Assembly (NCBI GenBank): GCA_036258055.1
Contig: DATAEK010000075.1
Span: forward strand, 1-41,077
DNA: 41,077 nucleotides
DNA from: DATAEK01 sp036258055
GTDB taxonomy: Bacteria > Acidobacteriota > Vicinamibacteria > Vicinamibacterales > 2-12-FULL-66-21
Direction: 5' to 3'
This document shows, piece after piece, positions 24,927 through 32,686 of the stretch (position 1 is the first letter of the stretch; each line of letters opens with the position of its first letter). Under the pieces are notes generated by a model. That model did not search any database, was not told the DNA's origin, and worked only from the letters and a program-made list of their open reading frames with translations. A program made the translations under genes and the position numbers.

Positions 24927-25592
24927 CTAACGAGCGGCTGTACGGCTCGCTGCAAAGCGAGGGGCTGCGTCGGAGTTCAAGGTGTGGCGCATCCGCTGAC
25001 ATTCTTCCGCCAGGAACGCGAGCCCGGACGTCCGCAGCGCGACGATGTCTTCCGGGGTGAGCTGAGCCCTCATCAACCCGACGGACGCGTGGTGGAGCCC
25101 GAGGAGATGGCCGACCTCGTGCGCGATGGTGAAGCCGACGAGATGCCCGGTGGTGAGCGTCGTCAGCGCCGGATTCGACCGTCCTGCGGAAGTTCGCCGA
25201 AACGTCTGCACCAGCTCTTCGTTTCTGGCGACGTAGACCAGCGCGACCGGGATGCCCGTGCCCGTGCCACGCGTCGCCTCCCCCGACATCGAACGATCCG
25301 ACGATTTCATGTTGGGGAACAGGTGCACGAGGACGAAGGGCAGGCCGTCCGATTCATCAAGAGGGTTATCGATCGCGCCGCATTCCCGCCACACGATCTG
25401 GATTCCGGCCGAGGCGAGTAGCGCTGCGGCCGTCTGTCTTGCGACCTGTAAATCTGCCGCATCGAGCGCTTCGTGCGTCACAACTCGAAGCTCAAGAAGG
25501 AGGCGGTCGGTCTCGGAGGCGGCACTGGCCGCGGTTGCCAGCGTTCCAATCAAGGCGACCGTCAGTGTCACCCTCGCAATTGCCTGTTCCAT
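24927..25592 (-). CDS. Exported metzincin-like zinc peptidase
   Basis: A 221-residue protein with a signal peptide (ARVTLTVALIGTLATAASA) and the zinc site HEVGHLLGLHH: His158, Glu159, His162 and His168 follow the HExxHxxGxxH pattern. A downstream ASVGLM provides a possible Met-turn. The N-terminal half has no recognised fold. The region around C-G-A-I-D-N is reminiscent of small acidobacterial metallopeptidase-like proteins. It is probably a periplasmic or secreted peptidase of unknown target. GGAGG five bases before ATG 25592 supports the start. The adjacent permease gene lies 112 bases downstream on the same strand and may be coexpressed. Confidence 0.8.
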   Translation of the reverse strand: MEQAIARVTLTVALIGTLATAASAASETDRLLLELRVVTHEALDAADLQVARQTAAALLASAGIQIVWRECGAIDNPLDESDGLPFVLVHLFPNMKSSDRSMSGEATRGTGTGIPVALVYVARNEELVQTFRRTSAGRSNPALTTLTTGHLVGFTIAHEVGHLLGLHHASVGLMRAQLTPEDIVALRTSGLAFLAEECQRMRHTLNSDAAPRFAASRTAAR

Positions 25593-25710
25593 CGCCGCCT
25601 CCGCATCCGTGAGGAGGCGACGATGACGGCATCAGCGCGCGGGCGGCAGGTCTTTACGGTGGTTTACGTAGGAAAGCGGCGCGTTTTGGGAGTTTGCGCG
25701 GGTCCGGCTG

Positions 25711-25785
25711 AAACCGTCCATAGTCGGGTCGGCTAAAGCCTGGCTAAAGCCGGACACTAAGGCGCACGTGGCGCCGGCTTCAGCT
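25711..25785. repeat. GGCTAAAGCC-type repeats with hairpin
   Basis: Four related units (CCGGCTGAAACC, CGGCTAAAGCC, GGCTAAAGCCGG, and inverted CCGGCTTCAGCT) lie just beyond the stop of the PD40 gene. Units at 25742-25753 and 25774-25785 can pair into a stem with a 20-base loop. A related palindrome lies inside a gene at 34264-34279. Confidence 0.6.
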
Positions 25786-25794
25786 GGCCTTCGT

Positions 25795-28059
25795 TTACCG
25801 GAAGTTGTCAACCACGAGGATGTCGCGGTCCCACCGGTCGACGTGGCTGGCTAGGGCCCATCGACCGTCGCGCGACACCGTGAAGAAGTGGTCGGCGCCG
25901 AACGGACCGACACGAAAGGCAAGCGTTCCGAGCGTGCGGAGGCGGCGATCCGCGAAATCGTAAATCTGCAGGACGTCCGGGGCCCGCGCGAAGTCGACCG
26001 CGCCGCCGAGGCCCTCCTCGAAGATGAACACGATGCCGGTTTCGGTGACTTCCCATGCACCCGGCATGACCGGGACATCCACCCTCTCCACAGGCCCCCC
26101 GTCGACCGAAACCCGTTTGAGCGTGGCGACGGGCCCCAGACCGTAATACCGGCGACGATCGACGAAATAGATGCTGCGTCCGTCCGGCGATTCCCGCGGT
26201 TCGAACCCGACCTCGGGTGTCAGCTGGGCGGCCGCGCCGCCGGCGGCGGGAACCCTCCAGATCCCCGAGCGGCCGGACTCGTCCGACGCGTAGTAGATCC
26301 ACCGGCCGTCCCTCGACCATTCGGGATCGATCTCCTTGACTGTCCCTTCGGTCAATCGCTTGACCGGTCCTCCGTTGACAGGCACGACATAGATGTCGGT
26401 ACTGTCGCGAATCGTTGCGTCGAACGTCAGGGAACGGCCATCAGGCGACCATGAGCCAAGGCTGACGTTCGCGTCCTGCAGCTGGGTCACGCTCCGCAGT
26501 GCCGATCCATCGCGGTTCGCCACCCAGACTTGCCAGCTTCCGCCGCGGTCCGACGTAAACGCGACCTGGCTGCCATCCGGCGAAAAGCGACCCGGCGCAT
26601 CCATGCGCGTGGCGTCACAGAACGGCGAGTCCGCCCTGATCGTGTCGCCCTGACGTGGCGCCTGCAGATCGACCAGCCGAAGACCCACGTCCTGCTGACC
26701 GCTGACGACCGCGAGCCGGGAGGTTTGACCCGTGCGGATGCGCGACACCGATGGGGAAATCGACTCGTAGGGAATGCCCGGCACCGGTACCCAGGGCCCC
26801 TGGCCGCCGACCGTCACTCGCATCAGCCGTCGCCCGCTCGCTGCCGGTCGGGCGGCGAGTATCTCGCGCCCGTCTGGTGTCCACTGCACCCCGCCGATGA
26901 TGCCGCTGCTCCACTCGCCGAGCGTTGCGGGTTCCCCTCCGGACACGGGAACGAGGAAGACCGCCGATCGTCCACGGCCGTATCTTACGAACGCGACGGT
27001 CTTCCCGTCTGGCGACACGGACGGGTGCGACTCCACGAGTGGATCGGGGGCATCGGTCAACTGCCGGCGCTCGCCAGTCTTCAGCACGTGCAGCACGAGT
27101 GTTGACTGACCTGCGGCCTTGCGCCAGACCATGATCAGCGACTGGCTGTCCGGCGTCCAGGCAGCGTTCCCGCCTTCGCCAATCATCTCTTCAGGTCCGC
27201 CGAGGGCGGAGACCCTGAAAACAGTCGGCCGGCCTTGCACGTACCGTGTAAAGGCGATGGACTGACCATCGGGTGACCATTGTGGGTACTTCTCGGTCAC
27301 TTCGGGCGTGTTGGTCAGGTTTCGCAGCGCGTCACCTTCCACAGGTTTGATCCAGATGTCGGGACTGGCGTCCGGCGCGGCGCCGGCCCACGAGAACGCC
27401 ACAAAGTTTCCGTCTGGCGAGAGTGAGGGGTTCTCCTCCGCGCCCGGCAGCGATGTCACCGTCAGCAAACGCATCGGTTCGGATGAGTCATTGCTCCGCA
27501 GGCGCGTCACGCCCCACCCGACCGCGCCGATCAAGACGAGCGCGGCACCGCCAATCCACCATCGTCGCCGGACGCGCTCTTCGGTCGCTGCGGGTACCTG
27601 CACCTCGGGTCCTGGCATCGCGGCCACGTCGGCATCACGCACGCCGTGGCGGTTCGGCGGAATCGACCCCGTCGCATGTGCGATATCAGCGGCGGTGGCG
27701 GTTCCGTGGAACACCGGCGTGTAGCCGCCTTTCGTGACCGAGATGACGACGCCGCTATCCGGCGCACTGGCGTAGTACTCGCGCAATCTGTCACGCAGCC
27801 GGCGCGCGTCGACACGCACGATCGGATCGGCCGCCGTGTTGAAATCGACGCCCTTTCCGTACAGCTCGACGGCGATCACCTGCTCTTTGAGGGAATCGCC
27901 CTGCCCGGCGAGCGTCTGGTCGACAATGAACTTCAGAAAAGCCGAGAGCCGCTCAGAGCGGGTGAACAGTTCGCTGGCGAGGATTCGATCGAGCTCGGCT
28001 CGCACGAGTGAAGCTGGCGGGTGGTCACTCGGACTCGAGTCGATTTGCGGGTACGGCAT
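25795..28059 (-). CDS. PD40/TolB beta-propeller protein with N-terminal regulatory module
   Basis: Residues ~10-115 form an acidobacterial-type N-terminal module (RSERLSAFLKFIVDQTLAG, then DPIVRVDARRLRDRLREYY), resembling the region preceding wHTH- or kinase-like regulators. One transmembrane helix follows (WWIGGAALVLIGAVGWGV, ~172-190), then a large domain of PD40/TolB beta-propeller blades, many with SPDGR motifs. It is likely an inner-membrane sensor with a periplasmic propeller. ATG 28059 is chosen; TTG 28077 is in frame but unsupported. It follows the TonB receptor by about 20 bases, so the pair is an operon, and remnants of a second and third such pair occur nearby. A role in sensing or regulating receptor uptake is inference. 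Confidence 0.85.
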   Translation of the reverse strand: MPYPQIDSSPSDHPPASLVRAELDRILASELFTRSERLSAFLKFIVDQTLAGQGDSLKEQVIAVELYGKGVDFNTAADPIVRVDARRLRDRLREYYASAPDSGVVISVTKGGYTPVFHGTATAADIAHATGSIPPNRHGVRDADVAAMPGPEVQVPAATEERVRRRWWIGGAALVLIGAVGWGVTRLRSNDSSEPMRLLTVTSLPGAEENPSLSPDGNFVAFSWAGAAPDASPDIWIKPVEGDALRNLTNTPEVTEKYPQWSPDGQSIAFTRYVQGRPTVFRVSALGGPEEMIGEGGNAAWTPDSQSLIMVWRKAAGQSTLVLHVLKTGERRQLTDAPDPLVESHPSVSPDGKTVAFVRYGRGRSAVFLVPVSGGEPATLGEWSSGIIGGVQWTPDGREILAARPAASGRRLMRVTVGGQGPWVPVPGIPYESISPSVSRIRTGQTSRLAVVSGQQDVGLRLVDLQAPRQGDTIRADSPFCDATRMDAPGRFSPDGSQVAFTSDRGGSWQVWVANRDGSALRSVTQLQDANVSLGSWSPDGRSLTFDATIRDSTDIYVVPVNGGPVKRLTEGTVKEIDPEWSRDGRWIYYASDESGRSGIWRVPAAGGAAAQLTPEVGFEPRESPDGRSIYFVDRRRYYGLGPVATLKRVSVDGGPVERVDVPVMPGAWEVTETGIVFIFEEGLGGAVDFARAPDVLQIYDFADRRLRTLGTLAFRVGPFGADHFFTVSRDGRWALASHVDRWDRDILVVDNFR

Positions 28060-28099
28060 ATGACGGCCGACGCTCAACCCACTGAAGCGTGCTCCCTCC

Positions 28100-31000
28100 T
28101 CAGAATCTTACCTTCAATGCGAGCTGGAGCTGACGCATCGGGGTGAAGGGCTGCAGGCTCGAGATAGTGCCGGCGGTGGACGACCCAATCGTGCTCGCGG
28201 GGTTCGCGAACACCGGATGGTTCAGCAGGTTGAACGCCTCGAGGCGGACCTCGGTATCGAGTCGCCCGACTCTGGTCAGCTTCGCGAGCGCGGCGTCAAT
28301 CGTGAACTGACCCGGTCCGCGCAGGATGTTTCGCCCTGCATTGCCGAATGTGGCTGTCGGTTCACTGGTCGCGACAAACGCGCCGGCGTCGAACCACCGA
28401 TCGACGGTCGGCGTTCCGACCTCGCCAGATCCAATCCTGTCCGGCCGATACAGCAGTCCCGGAATGCCAGTGGTGATCGTTGACGATGGATTCTGGCTCT
28501 GGAACACCGTGAACGGATAGCCCGATCGTGCGAGGAGCAGACCGCTGATCTGCCAATTGCCGAATGCGCGGCCGCGTGCGAACGGCAGCGTGTAGATCCA
28601 GGTCGATGTGAGTACGTGCGTGACGTCATAGTTCGCAGGCCCCCGGTTGTAGCCGAGGTCGTACGCGTTGGGGAACGTCGTAAATCCATCGGTTTCCGAC
28701 GCCAGGTCGATCGCCTTGCCGAAGGTGTATGAGCCGGTGACCGACCACCCTGCGGAGAACCGCCGGACGAAGCGCGCCTGCAGCGCGTGGTAGTCGAGTG
28801 TCCCTTTGCTCTGCGATTGCGCGACGGTCCCCAGGGCTGGATTGACCCGGAAGAACGGCCGGTTGATGTTCGAGTTGGTCACTCCCAGCTGCGCGGGTGC
28901 CTGATTCACGTCGACGATGACGACGAGCTGGCGGGCTCGCGATCCGACATAACCCAACTCGAACATGTAGTTCGCGCCAACCTGGCGCTGCACGTTCACG
29001 GACCACTGTTGCGCATAGCCATCCCGAAAGTTGGGATCGAAGCTGGATCGCGAGTTGCCGCCCGTCACCGGCGTTGGTGGTGCGCTCGCACTCGCGTAGC
29101 TGAGGCTTGGCACGAACTGCAGCGGATTCGAGAGAGCCTGCGCGAGCAGGAAGGGCGGGTTCTGGCCCTTGGACGATGCGGTGCCCGTCAACGGCGTGTT
29201 CCAGAACACGCCGAATCCACCCCGCACCACCGTGCGTCCCGTCCCGCCCACGTCGTAGGCGAAGCCGAGGCGGGGCGCAAAATCTTTCTTCGAATAGGTC
29301 TGCAGGTACCGCCCGACCCTGACGCCATTGATCATCGCGTCTTCAGAGGCGACGACGAACTGTCCGAGGGACGTGTCGAAATTCGATTGCCGGTCATGAT
29401 CTTCGACGTACGGCGCGAAGAGATCCCACCGCAAGCCAAGGTTCAGCGTGAGACGACCGCTGACCCTGAAGTCGTCCTGAATGTAGGCAGACCACTCCGG
29501 CCGGCGCTCGGTGTACTGATCGGCGATCAACGATCGGTTGAAGACGGTCGGGGCGCCCAGAACGAAACTGGCGAACGAAAACCCGCTGTTCGGATCCGCC
29601 GTGCATGCGCCGATCGCGCCGGCGCAGCTGGACGTCACGTTGGGGTTGTGGCCGAACAGCCCAAGAGGGTTGTCCGAGAAATAGACGACACGCTTCCGCT
29701 TGATCCAACTCGCGCCAGCCTTGAGCGTGTGCGGCCCTCTGACGTGGGTCACGCTGTCGGTCACCTGAAAGGCACTGGTGTTGGCCGTGCCCGTCCCGCC
29801 CGACCCGACGGGACGCATGTCCGGCGTCGCGAACACGATGTTCACCATTCCGCTCGTGCGTGGATCGAGGTTGATGCCGGGGATCCCGAGCTGCTCCGCC
29901 GTATTCTGTCCGAATCCGTACCTGACGAAGCCGAGGTCGATGGTGCTCCAGCCGACGCGCAGCTCGTTCAGCCAGCGCGATCCGAAGGTGTGCGTATCGT
30001 TGACGGCGACGCTCTGCGCATCGACGTCGTAGGTGCCCGCCCCGGTCGTGCCACCGTCACCATTGGGCAGAGCCGGAGGAATCTCGCGAGTCGCGTTCTG
30101 GAGGCTGTAACGCGCGAACGCGCGGTTCGCAACGCCGATTGCGTGATCGATCCGCACGTCGAACTGATTGTCGGTGCGGCGCTGAGTGGGGTTGATCACG
30201 TAGTTGTTGATCGTCTGGCCATTCGCGGTGCGCTGCCCCGCCGTGTTCGCCAACGGATACAGCTGGTCGATGATGCGCGCCGACACCGGGTCGATGCGTG
30301 CGCTCTGGATCACGTTGCCCGGAAACTGCGCTCCGGTCTGTGGGTCGTAGATCGGACGCGTCAGCTCGGAAAAGTCGCCCCGACGCATCGCATCGCTTGG
30401 CACGGTCGACACCAGCGTCAGATCCTGCCTGATGCGCCAGCCCTGGTAATCGCCGAAGAAGAAGGTGCGGTTCCTGAAGATCGGCCCGCCGATCGTTCCG
30501 CCGAACTGATGCTGGCTGAAGTCCGGTTTCGGCCGCCCGGCACGGTTGTTGAACCAGTCGTTGGCATCGAGTGCGTCGTCCCGGGCGAACTCGAACGCGC
30601 TGCCCCGGAGTGAGTTGCCGCCTGACTTCGTCTGCAGGCTCACCACACCACCCAACGAGCGGCCGAACTCCGCCGCGTAGATGCCAGTCTGCACCTTGAA
30701 CTCGTCGAGCGCATCGATGTTCGGGAACACCGCGACCGAGTTGAGCCAGACCTCGTTGTTGTCGAGGCCGTCGAGCAGGAAATTGTTGTCTCGATTGCGC
30801 TGCCCGTTCGCCGAGAACGACGCGGACGCCCGCCAGGCGACGGAGCCGCCGCCGTCGATGTTCTCGCCGGGTACACCGCGGACGACGCCCGGCAGAGTGC
30901 GCGTCAACTGGACGAAGTTCCTGCCGTTGAGGGGCAGCGCCTGAATCTGTGCATCGAGGAGCGTGGCGCTCAGATCCGACGCGGCTCGCTGCACGAGCGG

Positions 31001-31390
31001 ATTCTCCGCCCGCACGACGATCGCCTCGCTGGTCTCACCGATCGTGAGGCTGACGTCGACCCGCACTTTCTGGTCCACGCCAAGGATGACTCCGGTGACC
31101 GATTCGGTCTTGAAGCCTGCCGCTTGCGCGCGAACCGTGTAGATGCCGGTCGCGAGCAACGGCGCGGCGTAGTCGCCATTCTGGTCGGTGAGCACAGTAC
31201 GAGACAGGTTCGTTGACGTCTCGGTCAGCGCGATCACAGTGCCACCCACGACAGCGCCGGTCGTATCGCGAACTGTTCCGAGGATTGTGCCGGTAACCGT
31301 CTGTGCAGCCGCGAGGGCGGGAAGCAGGAGGACGACGGGGAACAGACCGAGCTTGCGCAGCCGCCGCACAACCGAGGACCCTCGACACAT
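28100..31390 (-). CDS. Oar-like TonB-dependent receptor with carboxypeptidase-regulatory domain
   Basis: A 1096-residue outer-membrane protein. The signal peptide is RLRKLGLFPVVLLLPALAAA. An N-terminal carboxypeptidase-regulatory-like domain follows (~25-110, GTVRDTTGAVVGGTVIAL), then a plug domain (ALPLNGRNFVQLTRTLPGV) and a long beta-barrel ending in LQLALKVRF with the typical C-terminal Phe. It imports or binds a large substrate, perhaps oligosaccharide or peptide, as for other Oar/SusC-like receptors in the phylum. ATG 31390 is chosen because the signal peptide begins there, after GGGGGCG; the open frame to 31522 is leader. A decayed copy of its first 26 codons and of its leader occurs at 38571-38830. 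Confidence 0.9.
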   Translation of the reverse strand: MCRGSSVVRRLRKLGLFPVVLLLPALAAAQTVTGTILGTVRDTTGAVVGGTVIALTETSTNLSRTVLTDQNGDYAAPLLATGIYTVRAQAAGFKTESVTGVILGVDQKVRVDVSLTIGETSEAIVVRAENPLVQRAASDLSATLLDAQIQALPLNGRNFVQLTRTLPGVVRGVPGENIDGGGSVAWRASASFSANGQRNRDNNFLLDGLDNNEVWLNSVAVFPNIDALDEFKVQTGIYAAEFGRSLGGVVSLQTKSGGNSLRGSAFEFARDDALDANDWFNNRAGRPKPDFSQHQFGGTIGGPIFRNRTFFFGDYQGWRIRQDLTLVSTVPSDAMRRGDFSELTRPIYDPQTGAQFPGNVIQSARIDPVSARIIDQLYPLANTAGQRTANGQTINNYVINPTQRRTDNQFDVRIDHAIGVANRAFARYSLQNATREIPPALPNGDGGTTGAGTYDVDAQSVAVNDTHTFGSRWLNELRVGWSTIDLGFVRYGFGQNTAEQLGIPGINLDPRTSGMVNIVFATPDMRPVGSGGTGTANTSAFQVTDSVTHVRGPHTLKAGASWIKRKRVVYFSDNPLGLFGHNPNVTSSCAGAIGACTADPNSGFSFASFVLGAPTVFNRSLIADQYTERRPEWSAYIQDDFRVSGRLTLNLGLRWDLFAPYVEDHDRQSNFDTSLGQFVVASEDAMINGVRVGRYLQTYSKKDFAPRLGFAYDVGGTGRTVVRGGFGVFWNTPLTGTASSKGQNPPFLLAQALSNPLQFVPSLSYASASAPPTPVTGGNSRSSFDPNFRDGYAQQWSVNVQRQVGANYMFELGYVGSRARQLVVIVDVNQAPAQLGVTNSNINRPFFRVNPALGTVAQSQSKGTLDYHALQARFVRRFSAGWSVTGSYTFGKAIDLASETDGFTTFPNAYDLGYNRGPANYDVTHVLTSTWIYTLPFARGRAFGNWQISGLLLARSGYPFTVFQSQNPSSTITTGIPGLLYRPDRIGSGEVGTPTVDRWFDAGAFVATSEPTATFGNAGRNILRGPGQFTIDAALAKLTRVGRLDTEVRLEAFNLLNHPVFANPASTIGSSTAGTISSLQPFTPMRQLQLALKVRF

Positions 31391-31548
31391 CAATCGCCCC
31401 CAGTTGAGCGCCAGCCACAACAACACTGGCTTGCACGCGTCGCTGTCGCCGACTCCACGCCACTCTACACCCGTGGCGGTACGGTCACAATGCCGTTCAT
31501 CGACGCATGTCGCGCCGGTCACGCTGAATCCCTACGCGCGGGACCTCC

Positions 31549-31797
31549 CTACCTGAAGTTATCGACGACGAGGATGTCGCGGTCCCAGCGATCGACGTGA
31601 GCGGCGAGGACCCACCGTCCGTCATTCAGGATCGATTTCCGACGCTTTTCCGTCGGTCAATTGTCTGATCGGCCCGCCGCTGGCGGACACGACATCGATG
31701 TGCGTCGTGTCGCCGATCGTGGCGCCGAAGGTCAAGAACCAGCCATCGGGCGACCATGAGCCGAGGCTCACGCTCGCATCCTTCAGCTGTGTCACAC
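31549..31797 (-). pseudogene. Remnant of a second PD40 gene with internal deletion
   Basis: On the minus strand, 31797 to ~31630 encodes VTQLKDASVSLGSWSPDGW and on to GGPIRQLTDGKASEIDPE. It is clearly homologous to the middle of the intact PD40 gene (around 26330-26490). It then jumps, out of frame, to DGRWVLAAHVDRWDRDI and the same C-terminus as the intact gene (25795-25870). The junction lies at an SRDGRW motif that occurs twice in the intact gene, which suggests deletion by recombination between them. It lies directly upstream of the receptor gene, as expected if a receptor/PD40 unit had once been tandemly duplicated. Confidence 0.85.
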
Positions 31798-31983
31798 CGC
31801 CTCCCCCACCAATCGGCCGCGGTCCCCGCGAGGGCTCCGCCGACGAAGATCATGAAGGAGCGTAAGGGTTCCCAGCGCCCTGGCCAGCGCCCGATCGACG
31901 GAGAAGCTGTTCTGGATATAGATCAGAATGAAGGTCAGAATGGTGAAGACGAGAATGATAAATCCGTAGACAGACACGGCCAC
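31792..31983 (-). CDS. Possible small membrane protein or gene remnant
   Basis: A 63-codon frame starting GTG (VSVYGFIILVFTILTFILIYI) with one strong transmembrane helix (~5-23), a basic middle part and a low-complexity end that overlaps the PD40 remnant by a few bases. The sequence does not look like the PD40 or receptor family. It may be a short real gene or the start of another truncated gene; a second frame just after it reads MIFVGGALAGTAADWWG, so a frameshift is also possible. No ribosome site stands out. Confidence 0.3.
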   Translation of the reverse strand: MAVSVYGFIILVFTILTFILIYIQNSFSVDRALARALGTLTLLHDLRRRSPRGDRGRLVGEAV

Positions 31984-32010
31984 ACTTCTCGGGCAGGATC
32001 GACGCGTTGT

Positions 32011-32654
32011 ATGCCTTCATCACTCTCCCGCCGTGACTTCCTTCAGGCGACGACGGCAGCCGGAGCGTTTGCGACACTCGGGGTGACCTCGGCATCGGCA
32101 ACGGCGCAGCTGTCTGGCGCTCGACCGCCTGTGTCCGCGCTCCCGGGCTGGTTCGACAAACCGATGCGGTGGGCGCAGCTCACGCTCGTTGAAAACGACC
32201 CGGGCCGCTTCGATCCGCAGTTCTGGCTCGACTACTTCAAACGTCTGCACACGGATGCCGCATGCCTGAGCGCGGGGGGATCGTCGCCTACTACCCGACC
32301 GAGGGGCCGCTGCATCATCGCAGCGCGTGGCTCGGCGACACCGATCCGTTCGGCACGCTGCTGGCCGGTTGCCGCGCGCTGGGCATGCACGTCATCGCGC
32401 GCACGGATCCGCATGCGACGAGAGATGAGGTCAAGGCAGCCCCGGACTGGATCGCCGTCCGACCCGACGGCCAGCCGTACCGGCACTGGGCAAATCCCGA
32501 GATGTGGGTCACCTGCGCGCTGAGCCCGTACAACTTCGACTTCATGGACCGCGTGCACCGCGAGATCGTGACGAAGTACCGCGTGGACGGCGTCTTCGTC
32601 AATCGATGGGCAGGATCGGGCGATTGCTACTGCGTGTTAGAAAGCAGGAAGTAG
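32011..32654 (+). pseudogene. Truncated, frameshifted paralogue of the following Tat-exported GH42-like gene
   Basis: It begins MPSSLSRRDFLQATTAAG, a Tat signal. It matches the next gene through FDPQFWLDYFKRLHTDA, then shifts frame at a run of six Gs (~32274-32279). The match resumes as GGIVAYYPTEGPLHH and continues to RWAGSGDCYC, after which it ends within a few codons. The intact paralogue (32687-34999) has GGIVAYYPSRFPLHH and CYCVNC at the same places. About 215 of ~770 codons remain. The single-base G-run shift could be a sequencing error, but the loss of the last two thirds is not. Confidence 0.85.
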
Positions 32655-32686
32655 AAAACGAGAAGCCGGAAGCTGGAAGCCGACAT

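Noticed and set aside
25623..25736. 37-codon frame MTASARGRQVFTVVY... with a GAGGAGG site before it
   Set aside because: The ribosome-like site overlaps that of the divergent peptidase leader, the frame runs into the GGCTAAAGCC repeats, and nothing else supports it.
28787..30613. 608-codon plus-strand frame opposite the TonB receptor
   Set aside because: Antisense shadow of a clearly real gene; no family motif.
31626..31853. 75-codon frame with MIFVGGALAGTAADWWG, resembling a transporter start
   Set aside because: Only the first ~18 codons look membrane-like; the rest is the wrong frame of the PD40 remnant.
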